Below are positions 16,631 through 24,524 of a DNA stretch of 64,000 nt, in pieces (within the stretch, counting starts at the first letter, position 1; every line of letters begins with the position of its first letter). The notes beneath the pieces were generated by a model, which ran no database searches, had not been told where the DNA came from, and saw only the letters and a program-made list of their open reading frames with translations. The position numbers and the translations under genes were made by a program. Source of the stretch: Bacteroidales bacterium UBA3297 (GTDB lineage: Bacteria; Bacteroidota; Bacteroidia; Bacteroidales; Paludibacteraceae); contig DETD01000016.1 in NCBI GenBank assembly GCA_002362105.1, forward strand, positions 1 through 64,000, in the 5' to 3' direction.

Positions 16631-17662
16631 TTATTTGTAGAATGTTTTTTCGAAGGCTTGAAATTCGTCTTTCCCTAGCACACAGCGTTTCCACCAGGCT
16701 TGCAGGAATCCTGTTCCGTAGCCGGTTAGCTGGATAAATGAAGCTATTACACTGCGCAAGCCAATGCCGATGCTTTTATATTGGAGGGCTGAATCGGCGA
16801 AGATGATAACCGAGAACAAGACGAGTGGTAGGAGTGACGCCATTGCCAGGTATTTGCTGATAGGGCAGAACAGCGTGCCCACAAGTCCTAGCGCGAAAAG
16901 CAGTAGCAACAGGCCTGTACCTACTGTGAAAACAGCTGGCAGCAGGTGGACCAGTTTCAAACTTTCGGGGTATTTTTTATAGAGGTTGATGCGGGCAATG
17001 CCACTGTTGAAAACCTGGCGGAAAAACTTTCTGAAGTCGGTGCGTCGTTTGTGCCACACCCATGCTTCTGGAAAAAGTCGGCACTTGCAGCCGTTTTTGA
17101 AGATGCGGATGCTGAAATCGATATCCTCGCCAAAACGCATTTTCGAGAATCCACCCAGGTTTTTGTATACATCAGCGCGTATACCCATGTTGAATGAACG
17201 TGGGTAGAATTTGTCTAGTTTCTTCTTTCCACCGCGTATTCCACCTGTGGTAAAAAAGCTGGTCATGCTGTAGCTAATGGCTTTCTGTGTGTCGGTGAAC
17301 GACTCGTGTGCGCGGTCGGGACCGCCAAAGGCATCGGCTGGTTGTGAGTTCAGTTCGTCGTCTACAGCCTGCAAATAGCCGGCTGGCAGCACAACATCGC
17401 TGTCGAGGATAATGAGGTACTGGCCATTGGCACGTTCTGCCCCATAGTTCCGGCTTTGTCCGGGACCGCTGTTTTCCTTTGCAAAATAGTGAAGGTTAAG
17501 TCGTTCAGCGTATTTTTGACAGACGTCGCCGCACGGCTTTTGTGAGCCGTCTTCCACAATTACCACCTCAAAATCGGTCAGTGTTTGTGTGGTCAGACTT
17601 TCCAGCAGTTCGTCTACTTCGTCCGGACGGTTATAGACAGGAACAATGAAGCTGTATTTCAT
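16631..17662 (-). CDS. Family 2 glycosyltransferase, membrane-anchored
   Basis: The 343-residue protein starts with a GT-A fold: FIVPVYNRPDEVDELLESL, then VVIVEDGS, the DxD-type metal site LDSDVVLP near residue 92, GPGQSRNYGAERA, and FGEDIDFSIRI (the acid near the acceptor). After about residue 235 come two to three membrane segments (HLLPAVFTVGTGLLLLLFAL, ASLLPLVLFSVIIFAD), so it acts at the inner membrane. The sugar and acceptor are unknown. It lies between a VanZ-like gene and rarA in a leftward operon. Confidence 0.88.
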   Translation of the reverse strand: MKYSFIVPVYNRPDEVDELLESLTTQTLTDFEVVIVEDGSQKPCGDVCQKYAERLNLHYFAKENSGPGQSRNYGAERANGQYLIILDSDVVLPAGYLQAVDDELNSQPADAFGGPDRAHESFTDTQKAISYSMTSFFTTGGIRGGKKKLDKFYPRSFNMGIRADVYKNLGGFSKMRFGEDIDFSIRIFKNGCKCRLFPEAWVWHKRRTDFRKFFRQVFNSGIARINLYKKYPESLKLVHLLPAVFTVGTGLLLLLFALGLVGTLFCPISKYLAMASLLPLVLFSVIIFADSALQYKSIGIGLRSVIASFIQLTGYGTGFLQAWWKRCVLGKDEFQAFEKTFYK

Positions 17663-17698
17663 TATCGTTTTATTTTTTCGTTGAAAAGGGTAAAAACG

Positions 17699-18103
17699 TT
17701 AATTCTCGTTCTGTTTGAAATGGCGGGGCACGAACCACGATGCGAAAAGGTACCCCAAAATAGCGCCTATTGCATCGGCTAACAGGTCGAGGGCATCGCC
17801 TGTTCGGCTGACTGTAAACTTGTCTTGCATAACCTCAATCAGGCCGCCGAAAAGGATTGGGATAACCACTGCCCACATCACCATTGTCATACTTTTGTAC
17901 TTGGTGTACTCTTGGTAGAGGTTCAAGCTGATGGTGAACGAAAGGACGAAATACATGACGGCATGCACATATTTGTCCATATTGGGGATTTTAATGTCGA
18001 AGTTCGAATCATTTCCTGGCATCATACACAGGTATAAGATTGTGAGTGCCACACAAATGGATAGTCCATAGTGTCGGAAAAAACGTAAGATGTTATCCAT
18101 CAT
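17699..18103 (-). CDS. VanZ-like family membrane protein
   Basis: The 134-residue protein has about four membrane helices and the VanZ family pattern: a start with PGND, the conserved DKYVHAVMYFVLSF near residue 43, GLIEVMQ near 87, and RTGDALDLLADAIGAILGY near 99-117. Teicoplanin-type VanZ gives the family its name, but most members have no proven role and resistance should not be assumed here. It lies between the Cof-type phosphatase and the glycosyltransferase and is probably transcribed with them. Confidence 0.82.
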   Translation of the reverse strand: MMDNILRFFRHYGLSICVALTILYLCMMPGNDSNFDIKIPNMDKYVHAVMYFVLSFTISLNLYQEYTKYKSMTMVMWAVVIPILFGGLIEVMQDKFTVSRTGDALDLLADAIGAILGYLFASWFVPRHFKQNEN

Positions 18104-18123
18104 AGCATTATTTTTTTAGTGGT

Positions 18124-19008
18124 TTATTTTTTGCGTTTCTTATTTTGCCATTTCAGTTTCCAGTAGTCTCCGTTAAACATGCGTCGCAGTTTGTTCCGGT
18201 GGAAAATGTAATTGTTGATGACGTATGCCACACCATCTTCGTCGTTAGAGAGTGTGATGAAATCGGCTGCGTCGAGCACACCATTCTGTGCGTTGCCCAT
18301 TGCCACACCCAGTCCGGCAAACTGTATCATCGACAGGTCGTTGTAGCCGTCACCGCAGGCCACCACGTTCTCTTTTGTGAGTTTCAGTTTCTTGATGAGG
18401 CGGTCGATGGAAAGGGCTTTATCGATGCCTGGTGGCACACATTCTAGGAAGTAGGGCGCCGAGGTGAACAGGTTGATGTTGGATCCAAACTCTTGTTTAG
18501 CTAGTTTTTCCACTTCTGCCAGTTTTGTCGGTTCACCTACAATAAGGCACTTGGTAACAGGGTGTTGGATGGTTGCGAGAAACGATTCAACACCGCGGAT
18601 TGGCATATTGTTAATTTTCGCTTCGATGATGACGTACTCGTCATCCGGATTTTCGGTAACAATGTCGTTTCCATCGTAACTCATAATTGCCAGATTGTGC
18701 TTCTTGGCAAATTCGTAGAGGTGCGGTATTTCGTTGGCTGGCAACGACTGTTGGAAGAGCGTCTCGCCAGATTGGTAGTCGATAATCTGACCACCATTAT
18801 ACGACAAGATGTAGCCTCCGTAGTCTTTCAACTGTAGTTGCTTCGCAATTGGTTCAATGCCGAAGGTAGGGCGTCCTGATGCCAGAACAATTTTCACACC
18901 TGCTTCTTGTGCCTTGAAAAGGGCTTTCAGTGTTTTCGGGGTAATCACTTTTTGGCTGTTGGTGAGTGTACCGTCGAGGTCAAGCACCAGTAATCTGTAT
19001 TGCAACAT
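18124..19008 (-). CDS. Cof-type HAD-IIB sugar/nucleotide phosphatase
   Basis: The 294-residue protein has all HAD motifs: DLDGTLTNS near residue 9 with the nucleophile Asp, LASGRPTFGIEP near 42 for motif II, a Lys in the GIDKALSIDRL region, and GDGYNDLSMIQFAGLGVAMGNA near 235 for motif IV. The C2 cap between motifs II and III marks the Cof/YbjI group, which removes phosphate from phosphosugars, FMN or similar small molecules. The substrate cannot be inferred. A -7-like TAATTTTG is present at 19028-19035 on the same strand. Confidence 0.9.
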   Translation of the reverse strand: MLQYRLLVLDLDGTLTNSQKVITPKTLKALFKAQEAGVKIVLASGRPTFGIEPIAKQLQLKDYGGYILSYNGGQIIDYQSGETLFQQSLPANEIPHLYEFAKKHNLAIMSYDGNDIVTENPDDEYVIIEAKINNMPIRGVESFLATIQHPVTKCLIVGEPTKLAEVEKLAKQEFGSNINLFTSAPYFLECVPPGIDKALSIDRLIKKLKLTKENVVACGDGYNDLSMIQFAGLGVAMGNAQNGVLDAADFITLSNDEDGVAYVINNYIFHRNKLRRMFNGDYWKLKWQNKKRKK

Positions 19009-19071
19009 GGTCTATACAATATATCTGCAAAATTAATGATTTTTGTCCGTATAGTTTTGACTCCGACGGTT

Positions 19072-20679
19072 TTAATTGTTTTGCACTCCGCTAATATCGT
19101 CAGGAAGTGCCAGCTCGTCGAGGTTCTTGCTTCTACGTACAAAACGTATATTACTGAAATTTAGTTGTTTTAAATCGTTGCGGGGTATGAAGTAGTAGAG
19201 TTGGCAGGGCAGTTCTTCCCATTGGTTGAAGAACTCCCTGTTTTGGGCTCCGTTGTTGTGCGACCCCAGGTGGTAGGCCAGAAAGTCTTCTTTGTGCAGG
19301 GTCAGTTGCATCAGTAGTACCATATCGTCGTTGTCCTCTATCTCCAGCTCGCGTCTGCTGTGGAAGGTGGGGTTTCCAAAAAACTGCGCCACTTCGCCGT
19401 TTGTATTTTCACTTTTCATCTGGGTCTTTTTAAAGCGCCAGCAGGTGTAGTTGAAAGTCTCTTGGCTCGATAGGGCTATGCTTGGCTCCAAATTGCCTGC
19501 TTCTGCGAAGTTGGGCATCGAGTTTTTCCAGTGAAAACGCAGTTTACGCTGGCGGAGCAGGTAGTTTTGGTCGATGATTCTTGTCGATTCTTTGTGAAAG
19601 AAAAGTTGGTCGTTGGCCACATTGCTGTAAACAACGCGGGCGCAACCCTGGTTGCCTTGTTCGTTGAGCAGCATTTCCTTCATCTCGTAGAAGAAGTAGA
19701 GCATACCGTCTTTCGGAAGCAGGTTTTCGGTGTCGAAGGGTGCAAGGTCTTTGCAGTTTATCTGGGCCAGAAACGACAGTGGAAGTTTGTGGTTCACTGG
19801 CCAGCGGAAGTTCTTTGGTACCGATGGAATGGGCGCTATATACGATTCTCCCAAGTGGAACGAGTTCCCTTCCTCGGTGCTGACGCCTATTGCGCTTTTG
19901 CATATCTTTTTCAAGATAGCGGGGTAGTTCTGCAAGTTCAGCACGTTTTTTACCTGGTGTGGTTGACGGTAATAAGCGTTCACCATTTTTTTGAATTGTG
20001 CCAGTTGGGTGTGGTTGTCGGCAACAAGGTATTCTTTCAGATTGTTGGAATAGTTCACTTCAATGTAGGTCTTGTAGAAGATAATTTCCCGAATCGCTGC
20101 CCAGTCGTTGAATGCGGTGTAGATGTATACGATGTTCTGTCCTTTCTCGGTGGAAAGGCGTGGAATAGCTCCAAGCATTCCATTTTTGTTGAAAATAACC
20201 AACAGGTTTGTTTTCCTGTAGTTGCTGTGTATTTCGCAGAATTCGCCGTAGGTTGCTCTGAACGACAGCCCGTATCTTACCAGTTGTGTAGCCAACATTA
20301 CCAGCGTGAAAAACAGTGCATAGCCTTCAACAGCGAAATAGGTTAGCAGTACAGTGATGAAGAGGTAGGTCCATGTTTTGGTTGTGGATGCAGAGGGGCA
20401 GAATAGTGTTTTTTTTAGAAACTCTTTTTGTGAATAAGGTATGCTGAACACTATTTCATCGGCGTTTTCTTGTAGCTTTTCCTCTTCGGTAAGTTTTGGT
20501 ACGTATCTTCCGCCAATGTGTTTCCATGACCTCCATAGTAGTGTAAGCGACCAAAGTGTGAAGAGGAAGAGGGGAAAGACGTAATGGAATCCCTCGTGCG
20601 CCACCAATACCGTAACTGCTACGCACAACAATGTTAGCAGTGTTCCAAGTGCCAGCTCTATGATGTCTTTTTTCTCCAT
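19072..20679 (-). CDS. DUF1963 (YwqG-like) protein with an N-terminal membrane region
   Basis: The 535-residue protein combines two parts. Residues 1-140 contain about four hydrophobic segments in two hairpins (ELALGTLLTLLCVAVTVLVA, FPLFLFTLWSLTLLW, LFITVLLTYFAVEGYALFFT and the following stretch). From about residue 260 there is a DUF1963/YwqG domain: SVPKNFRWPVNHKLPLSFL, AQINCKDLAPFDT, LLPKDGMLYFFYEM, then LMQLTLHKEDF near the end. Ordinary DUF1963 proteins are soluble, so the membrane part is unusual. Function is unknown. It lies between the HAD phosphatase and a lipoprotein gene (14 bases apart) in a leftward run. Confidence 0.75.
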   Translation of the reverse strand: MEKKDIIELALGTLLTLLCVAVTVLVAHEGFHYVFPLFLFTLWSLTLLWRSWKHIGGRYVPKLTEEEKLQENADEIVFSIPYSQKEFLKKTLFCPSASTTKTWTYLFITVLLTYFAVEGYALFFTLVMLATQLVRYGLSFRATYGEFCEIHSNYRKTNLLVIFNKNGMLGAIPRLSTEKGQNIVYIYTAFNDWAAIREIIFYKTYIEVNYSNNLKEYLVADNHTQLAQFKKMVNAYYRQPHQVKNVLNLQNYPAILKKICKSAIGVSTEEGNSFHLGESYIAPIPSVPKNFRWPVNHKLPLSFLAQINCKDLAPFDTENLLPKDGMLYFFYEMKEMLLNEQGNQGCARVVYSNVANDQLFFHKESTRIIDQNYLLRQRKLRFHWKNSMPNFAEAGNLEPSIALSSQETFNYTCWRFKKTQMKSENTNGEVAQFFGNPTFHSRRELEIEDNDDMVLLMQLTLHKEDFLAYHLGSHNNGAQNREFFNQWEELPCQLYYFIPRNDLKQLNFSNIRFVRRSKNLDELALPDDISGVQNN

Positions 20680-20693
20680 CTAATCGAATAAAG

Positions 20694-21155
20694 TTAGTTG
20701 CCGACCAGAATGGTCGAACCGGTATCTCTGCAGTAATAGGTTCGCAGCATATAGTTGTTCATGCTTGGTCCGCTGGTGGCTATGCACGAACCCCATTGAA
20801 GGTTGAAAACCGAGTTGCACAGAGTGCAGGTTGCCTCTAGCGAACTGTTCGGTACAATTTCCATTTTCAGTCCCTTGGTTACATAGCAGTAGGGACAGGC
20901 TAGGTCGCAACAGCGCGCCACACCGTCGAAACTTCTGTAAACCAACAATCCGCCGTAGCCCAAATAGGTATTGGTTTTGTACACGCCGTTACCGTTGGTG
21001 TACGTTTTATAGGTACCGGTGTTTTGCAGTTGCGTATAGTCGGCATACGGGGTCTCAAAATACACGCGGTAATTAGGAATGGGCGAGTCTTCTTCAGCCT
21101 TGGAGCATCCTGTCAACGCCAACAACGTCAAACAACCGTAAATAAAAATTCGCAT
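20694..21155 (-). CDS. Lipoprotein with a Rieske-like, His-less cysteine pattern
   Basis: I start it at the Met that gives the clean lipoprotein signal MRIFIYGCLTLLALTGCSK; the frame is open to 21203. The mature part has CCDLACPYC, then CTLCNSVFNLQWGSCIATSGP, and ends near YYCR. This spacing recalls Rieske-like proteins of Bacteroidota in which CxH...CxxH and the GP turn are conserved, but the His ligands are absent, so a 2Fe-2S Rieske centre is unlikely. A zinc or structural site is possible. Function is unknown. Confidence 0.68.
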   Translation of the reverse strand: MRIFIYGCLTLLALTGCSKAEEDSPIPNYRVYFETPYADYTQLQNTGTYKTYTNGNGVYKTNTYLGYGGLLVYRSFDGVARCCDLACPYCYVTKGLKMEIVPNSSLEATCTLCNSVFNLQWGSCIATSGPSMNNYMLRTYYCRDTGSTILVGN

Positions 21156-21180
21156 AAATCTGTGTTTTTTCAAACCGTTT

Positions 21181-21220
21181 AAAATAAAAACGGCCGCAAA
21201 CACAAAATGTTGCAGCCGTT
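21181..21220 (-). terminator. Terminator of the tRNA gene
   Basis: On the minus strand an 11-base stem (21210-21220 with 21189-21199, one mismatch) is followed by TTTTTATTTT. Confidence 0.8.
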
Positions 21221-21222
21221 CG

Positions 21223-21295
21223 TGGACCCAGTAGGGTTTGAACCTACGACCAACTGATTATGAGTCAGCTGCTCTAACCACTGAGCTATGGGTCC
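21223..21295 (-). tRNA. tRNA with anticodon CAT (elongator Met, or Ile2)
   Basis: The 73-base minus-strand gene folds as a full cloverleaf: acceptor GGACCCA with TGGGTCC, D arm GCTC...GAGC, anticodon stem CTGAC with loop containing CAT at 21260-21262, and T arm GTAGG TTCAAAC CCTAC. The discriminator is A and CCA is not encoded. The CTCATAA loop occurs both in elongator tRNA-Met and in the lysidine-modified tRNA-Ile2, so the identity is open. It has its own promoter and terminator. Confidence 0.92.
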
Positions 21296-21342
21296 TGATG
21301 ACGTAGTATTGCCATAAAAAAGACAACTTGCGTAATCGTTTG

Positions 21343-21373
21343 CAAAATTAGAAGAAAAATGGTGGAAAACAAA
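21343..21373 (-). promoter_or_regulatory. Promoter of the tRNA (CAT)
   Basis: On the minus strand TTTG (21370-21373), 19 bases, then TAATTTTG (21343-21350). It is an exact consensus match 48 bases from the tRNA 5' end. Confidence 0.8.
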
Positions 21374-21435
21374 ATTTTTAGCTCTTTATTAGAAGCTGTT
21401 GTTAAAATTTTGTTTTTTATGAACTAGCGGTAAAT

Positions 21436-22032
21436 TCACTTCTGCATTCTCGAAGGCAGTGTTCTTGCTTTGTAGTAGAGTTTTGTGAAGTGTGGTGTCC
21501 GCAAAGTGTTGTAGACCGATTTTGCCCAATAGTTTCTGTAACCGAAACCACCTGCCTCGCCTGTGGCCTCCCACTTCTCTACCACCTCTCGTGTGGCAAT
21601 ATCGAAGAACACGTATTGGTAAGTGCCTACCTGGTCTTTTTTGTTCAGGAAATCAGCGAATATCATCAGTCCATAACCGGTGCTGTCTTTCAATTCCAGT
21701 CTGTTGATTACGGATTGAATGGTGTCGAATGAAAGTCGGTCGTCCAAATTGTATGTCTCCAGTGTTTGGGGGTCATTTGCCAGAGTCTGTTTGACCGACA
21801 CGTCCACATCCATACTTTTTACCTTCATTTTCAGAAATTTCTGTATGTCGTATTTGTTCATTTCAGAAACAAACAGTTTGCTGATTTCCGATAATGCGCC
21901 TATTGTCCGTTCGGGATCTTTGCCCCATCCGTAGGTGTGGCATTTCGAGTAGTTGATTCCATAAAATGTGTATGCGTCTATAACTGAGTTCTCTTTTTCC
22001 GCATAACCGCACATAATGGTTGCCGCAAGCAA
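21436..22032 (-). CDS. Secreted protein of unknown function, start possibly broken by a one-base deletion
   Basis: From the TTG at 22032 the frame encodes 198 residues. Upstream in the same frame the codons continue a signal peptide (KLYTTVLLAATIMCGYA) but have no ATG. An ATG followed by AAAAG stands at 22055 one base out of frame; one extra A there would give MKKLYTTVLL, a perfect signal peptide start. So either the natural start is lost through a one-base deletion in an A run, or a sequence error exists. The mature part (YTFYGINYSKCHTYGWGKDPERTIGALSEIS ... GYGLMIFADFLNKKDQVGTYQYVFFDIATREVV) is seen in Bacteroidales hypothetical proteins. A promoter lies at 22083-22113. Confidence 0.7.
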   Translation of the reverse strand: MLAATIMCGYAEKENSVIDAYTFYGINYSKCHTYGWGKDPERTIGALSEISKLFVSEMNKYDIQKFLKMKVKSMDVDVSVKQTLANDPQTLETYNLDDRLSFDTIQSVINRLELKDSTGYGLMIFADFLNKKDQVGTYQYVFFDIATREVVEKWEATGEAGGFGYRNYWAKSVYNTLRTPHFTKLYYKARTLPSRMQK

Positions 22033-22082
22033 TACCGTTGTATATAACTTTTCATGTGTTTTTGAAGAATTGTTTTATTAAC

Positions 22083-22113
22083 CAAAAATAACCATTTTCT
22101 CTTTAGTGCCAAC
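22083..22113 (-). promoter_or_regulatory. Promoter of the secreted protein at 21436-22032
   Basis: On the minus strand GTTG (22110-22113), 19 bases, then TATTTTTG (22083-22090). It is close to the consensus and lies 28 bases from the out-of-frame ATG at 22055. Confidence 0.6.
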
Positions 22114-22131
22114 TAAAAAGTAAAAGTGTAA

Positions 22132-22162
22132 TTTGCAAATTTGCCGGATTTATCTAATTTTA
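22132..22162 (+). promoter_or_regulatory. Promoter of the DUF4139 pair
   Basis: TTTG (22132-22135), 19 bases, then TAATTTTA (22155-22162), seven of eight matches at the -7 element. It would give a leader of about 110 bases holding the inverted repeat at 22207-22261. Confidence 0.55.
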
Positions 22163-22206
22163 CTTGTTACAATGTCATATAATGAGGCGGCGGCTTACGG
22201 TTGTGT

Positions 22207-22261
22207 AAAGTGACCCTACAACCTGGTCGTCTTGTTAAAATTCAATGTAAGAGGTCACTTT
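22207..22261 (+). repeat. Inverted repeat in the leader of the DUF4139 operon
   Basis: AAAGTGACC (22207-22215) is the exact complement of GGTCACTTT (22253-22261). The right arm ends 17 bases before the start codon, so the hairpin could mask the ribosome start, or the arms could be operator half-sites. Confidence 0.5.
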
Positions 22262-22278
22262 TATAGTCTGAAAATAGT

Positions 22279-24501
22279 ATGACTAATTTAAAATCTGTTT
22301 CGTTAATAGCGTTGTTGTTAGCTTGCCAGTGTACCAGTCTGCTTGCCGACACTCTGACGGTTAATTCCGTTATTGACGGTGTCACTATTTACAAGAGGGG
22401 GGCGATGGTCAACCGTAAGGCCAAAGTGAGCGTCCCGGCAGGTGTGACGGTGGTGAAAATTCCTACGCTGAGCTCTGTGTTGGTTCAAAAATCGTTACAA
22501 GTGGGCATTAGTAATGCCGACGTTGTGCTGGGTGGGGTCAGGTTAGATTTCGAGGTTCCTGAAAGTGGGCAAATCTATGCTGAGGCTGATTCTCTGACAA
22601 GGCGGTTGTCCGTTTTTAAAGACTCTACCGTTCTGATTAATTCATTCTACAGTGTTTTGCAGGATGAGAAGCACGTGTTGCTTAAAAACGACAATATAGG
22701 TGGAAAGAAGGGCTTTACTGCTGACCAGCTTTCGGGTGTTTCTGCCTATTTGCGCGCTGACCTTAACGACATTTCCGACAAACAGTTAGACTATAAACGG
22801 CGTTTTGAAGACTACCGCCAGTTGCAGATGCAGGCGCAACAGCAGATTAAGTTGTTAGACGAGTGCAAACTTTCACCCAAAGGTGTGCTGTATATGTCGC
22901 TGGTCAGCAAGGGTGCCGCTAAAACAGATATCGACATCAGCTACTTGGTCGACAAGGCTGAATGGAAGCCGTTTTACGAAATACGCATTTCTGAGCCAGA
23001 TGCCCCTATGGTTGTGAAGAAAAAAGTGGTTGTCAGCCAGGAATCGAAAGAAGACTGGAACGACGTTAAGATGACGGTGACGAAAACCAACCCTTCCAGT
23101 AACAGCGAGATGCCAGAATTGCGCCGTTACAACCTGCCCATGAAGTACTATGGCGGACAGGGCAAGGGTAAGGCGATTAACGACAACAATATGGTTAAGG
23201 TGCTGGGAGTTGTGAGAGACCAAGACGGACCGTTGGAGGGTACATTGGTCTCCTGCCATAAAACAGGGACTTCTGTACAGACCAATTCATCGGGATATTA
23301 TGAGTTATTGGTGCCAGTGGACGGTAGTCTACAGTTCTCGCATGCTGGTTATTTACAAATGACTGAACAGGTGGGTAGGGACAATGCGAAACTGCTGAAC
23401 GTGCGGCTTTCGTCAAATAAAGTTTCTACTCAGGATGTCGATGTTAAAGAGAAAAAAGAGAAAGAAGAGGTGGTATATGCCGCGTGTTGTGCTACCATTG
23501 GCTCTGCTGCAGGCTTGAATGAGTCTGATTTGAAGAATGCTCCGAGCGCTTCTGTCGACAATGCGTTGCAGGGTCGTGTGTGTGGTGTGCAGGCTTCTAT
23601 TACTTCTGGTCAGCCAGGTCCTGCGTCTAAAATCACTATCCGTGGTGCCTCTAAAACTCCAACACCGCTGTATGTGATAGACGGTATGCCTATTGACGGT
23701 GGAAGTGGAAAAAATAATCCCTTGGCTACTATAAATCCTGAAGATATTGAGTCGATTGACGTGTTGAAAGATGCAAATGAGACTGCCATTTATGGCAGCA
23801 GAGCTAGCAACGGTGTTGTTGTTGTCACCACGAAAAAAGGTGCGAAAACAGGAACCAGCCTCTATCAATCGACTTTTTCCAGTTTGCAGGATTATACCGC
23901 AGAGGCCAGCGGATTAAATTCCATTCCTGCCGATGGTGCAGAGCACGAGGCTTTTCTCCTCGAAAGGGACATAAAGGCCAGTTACTCCTACTATGCCGCT
24001 CCGAAAATTTCGCCTAGTGTCTACATGCTGGCGCATGTGCCTAACTGGCGCGATTATAAGTTGCTTGGTGGCGATGTGAGGGTCTTCCTCGGCAATGCTT
24101 TTGTGGGTAACACCCATTGGACGCCTTTGGCGGTGAAAGACACTCTGACTTTCTCGGTCTGCATTGAGAATGATGTTGCTGTAGAACGCCGGTTACAAAC
24201 TTCAAAATTGGAAAGGAACATGGTCAGAACATCGAAGAAAGCGCAGCGTGACTGGCTGATTGTGGCCAAAAACAATAAAGATGTTCCTGTTAGCCTGCAA
24301 CTGCAAGACCAGTTTCCGGTTTCAATGACCAGCGATGTTAAGGTGGTGCTTGTTAACGACGGCGGGGCAAAGGTCGATGCTAAAACCGGCATCCTCACTT
24401 GGGACGTGAAACTTGCTCCGGGCGAGCGCCGCGAGTTCAAGTTCAGCTACGAGGTTTCTGTTAAAAACGGTGACCAGCGTATTCTTGAAGAACTGGAATA
24501 A
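22279..24501 (+). CDS. DUF4139 protein with inserted CarboxypepD_reg and SusC-type plug domains
   Basis: The 740-residue secreted protein has a signal peptide (residues 1-23) and then the N-terminal DUF4140/DUF4139 part with its helical hairpin (residues about 24-300). A CarboxypepD_reg beta-sandwich follows (VLGVVRDQDGPLEGTLVSC ... GYYELLVPV, about 303-370). A complete SusC/RagA plug comes next (about 412-525): LQGRVCGVQ, ITIRGAS, PLYVIDGMPID, INPEDIESIDVLKDA, AIYGSRASNGVVVVTTKKG. Then the DUF4139 C-terminal part resumes (KAQRDWLIVAKNNKDVPVSLQLQDQFPVS). There is no beta-barrel, so it cannot be a receptor. A periplasmic role is inferred. A paralogue without the plug follows 23 bases later. 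Confidence 0.85.
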   Translation: MTNLKSVSLIALLLACQCTSLLADTLTVNSVIDGVTIYKRGAMVNRKAKVSVPAGVTVVKIPTLSSVLVQKSLQVGISNADVVLGGVRLDFEVPESGQIYAEADSLTRRLSVFKDSTVLINSFYSVLQDEKHVLLKNDNIGGKKGFTADQLSGVSAYLRADLNDISDKQLDYKRRFEDYRQLQMQAQQQIKLLDECKLSPKGVLYMSLVSKGAAKTDIDISYLVDKAEWKPFYEIRISEPDAPMVVKKKVVVSQESKEDWNDVKMTVTKTNPSSNSEMPELRRYNLPMKYYGGQGKGKAINDNNMVKVLGVVRDQDGPLEGTLVSCHKTGTSVQTNSSGYYELLVPVDGSLQFSHAGYLQMTEQVGRDNAKLLNVRLSSNKVSTQDVDVKEKKEKEEVVYAACCATIGSAAGLNESDLKNAPSASVDNALQGRVCGVQASITSGQPGPASKITIRGASKTPTPLYVIDGMPIDGGSGKNNPLATINPEDIESIDVLKDANETAIYGSRASNGVVVVTTKKGAKTGTSLYQSTFSSLQDYTAEASGLNSIPADGAEHEAFLLERDIKASYSYYAAPKISPSVYMLAHVPNWRDYKLLGGDVRVFLGNAFVGNTHWTPLAVKDTLTFSVCIENDVAVERRLQTSKLERNMVRTSKKAQRDWLIVAKNNKDVPVSLQLQDQFPVSMTSDVKVVLVNDGGAKVDAKTGILTWDVKLAPGERREFKFSYEVSVKNGDQRILEELE

Positions 24502-24524
24502 TTTAAACGATAAAATCAAGAAAA

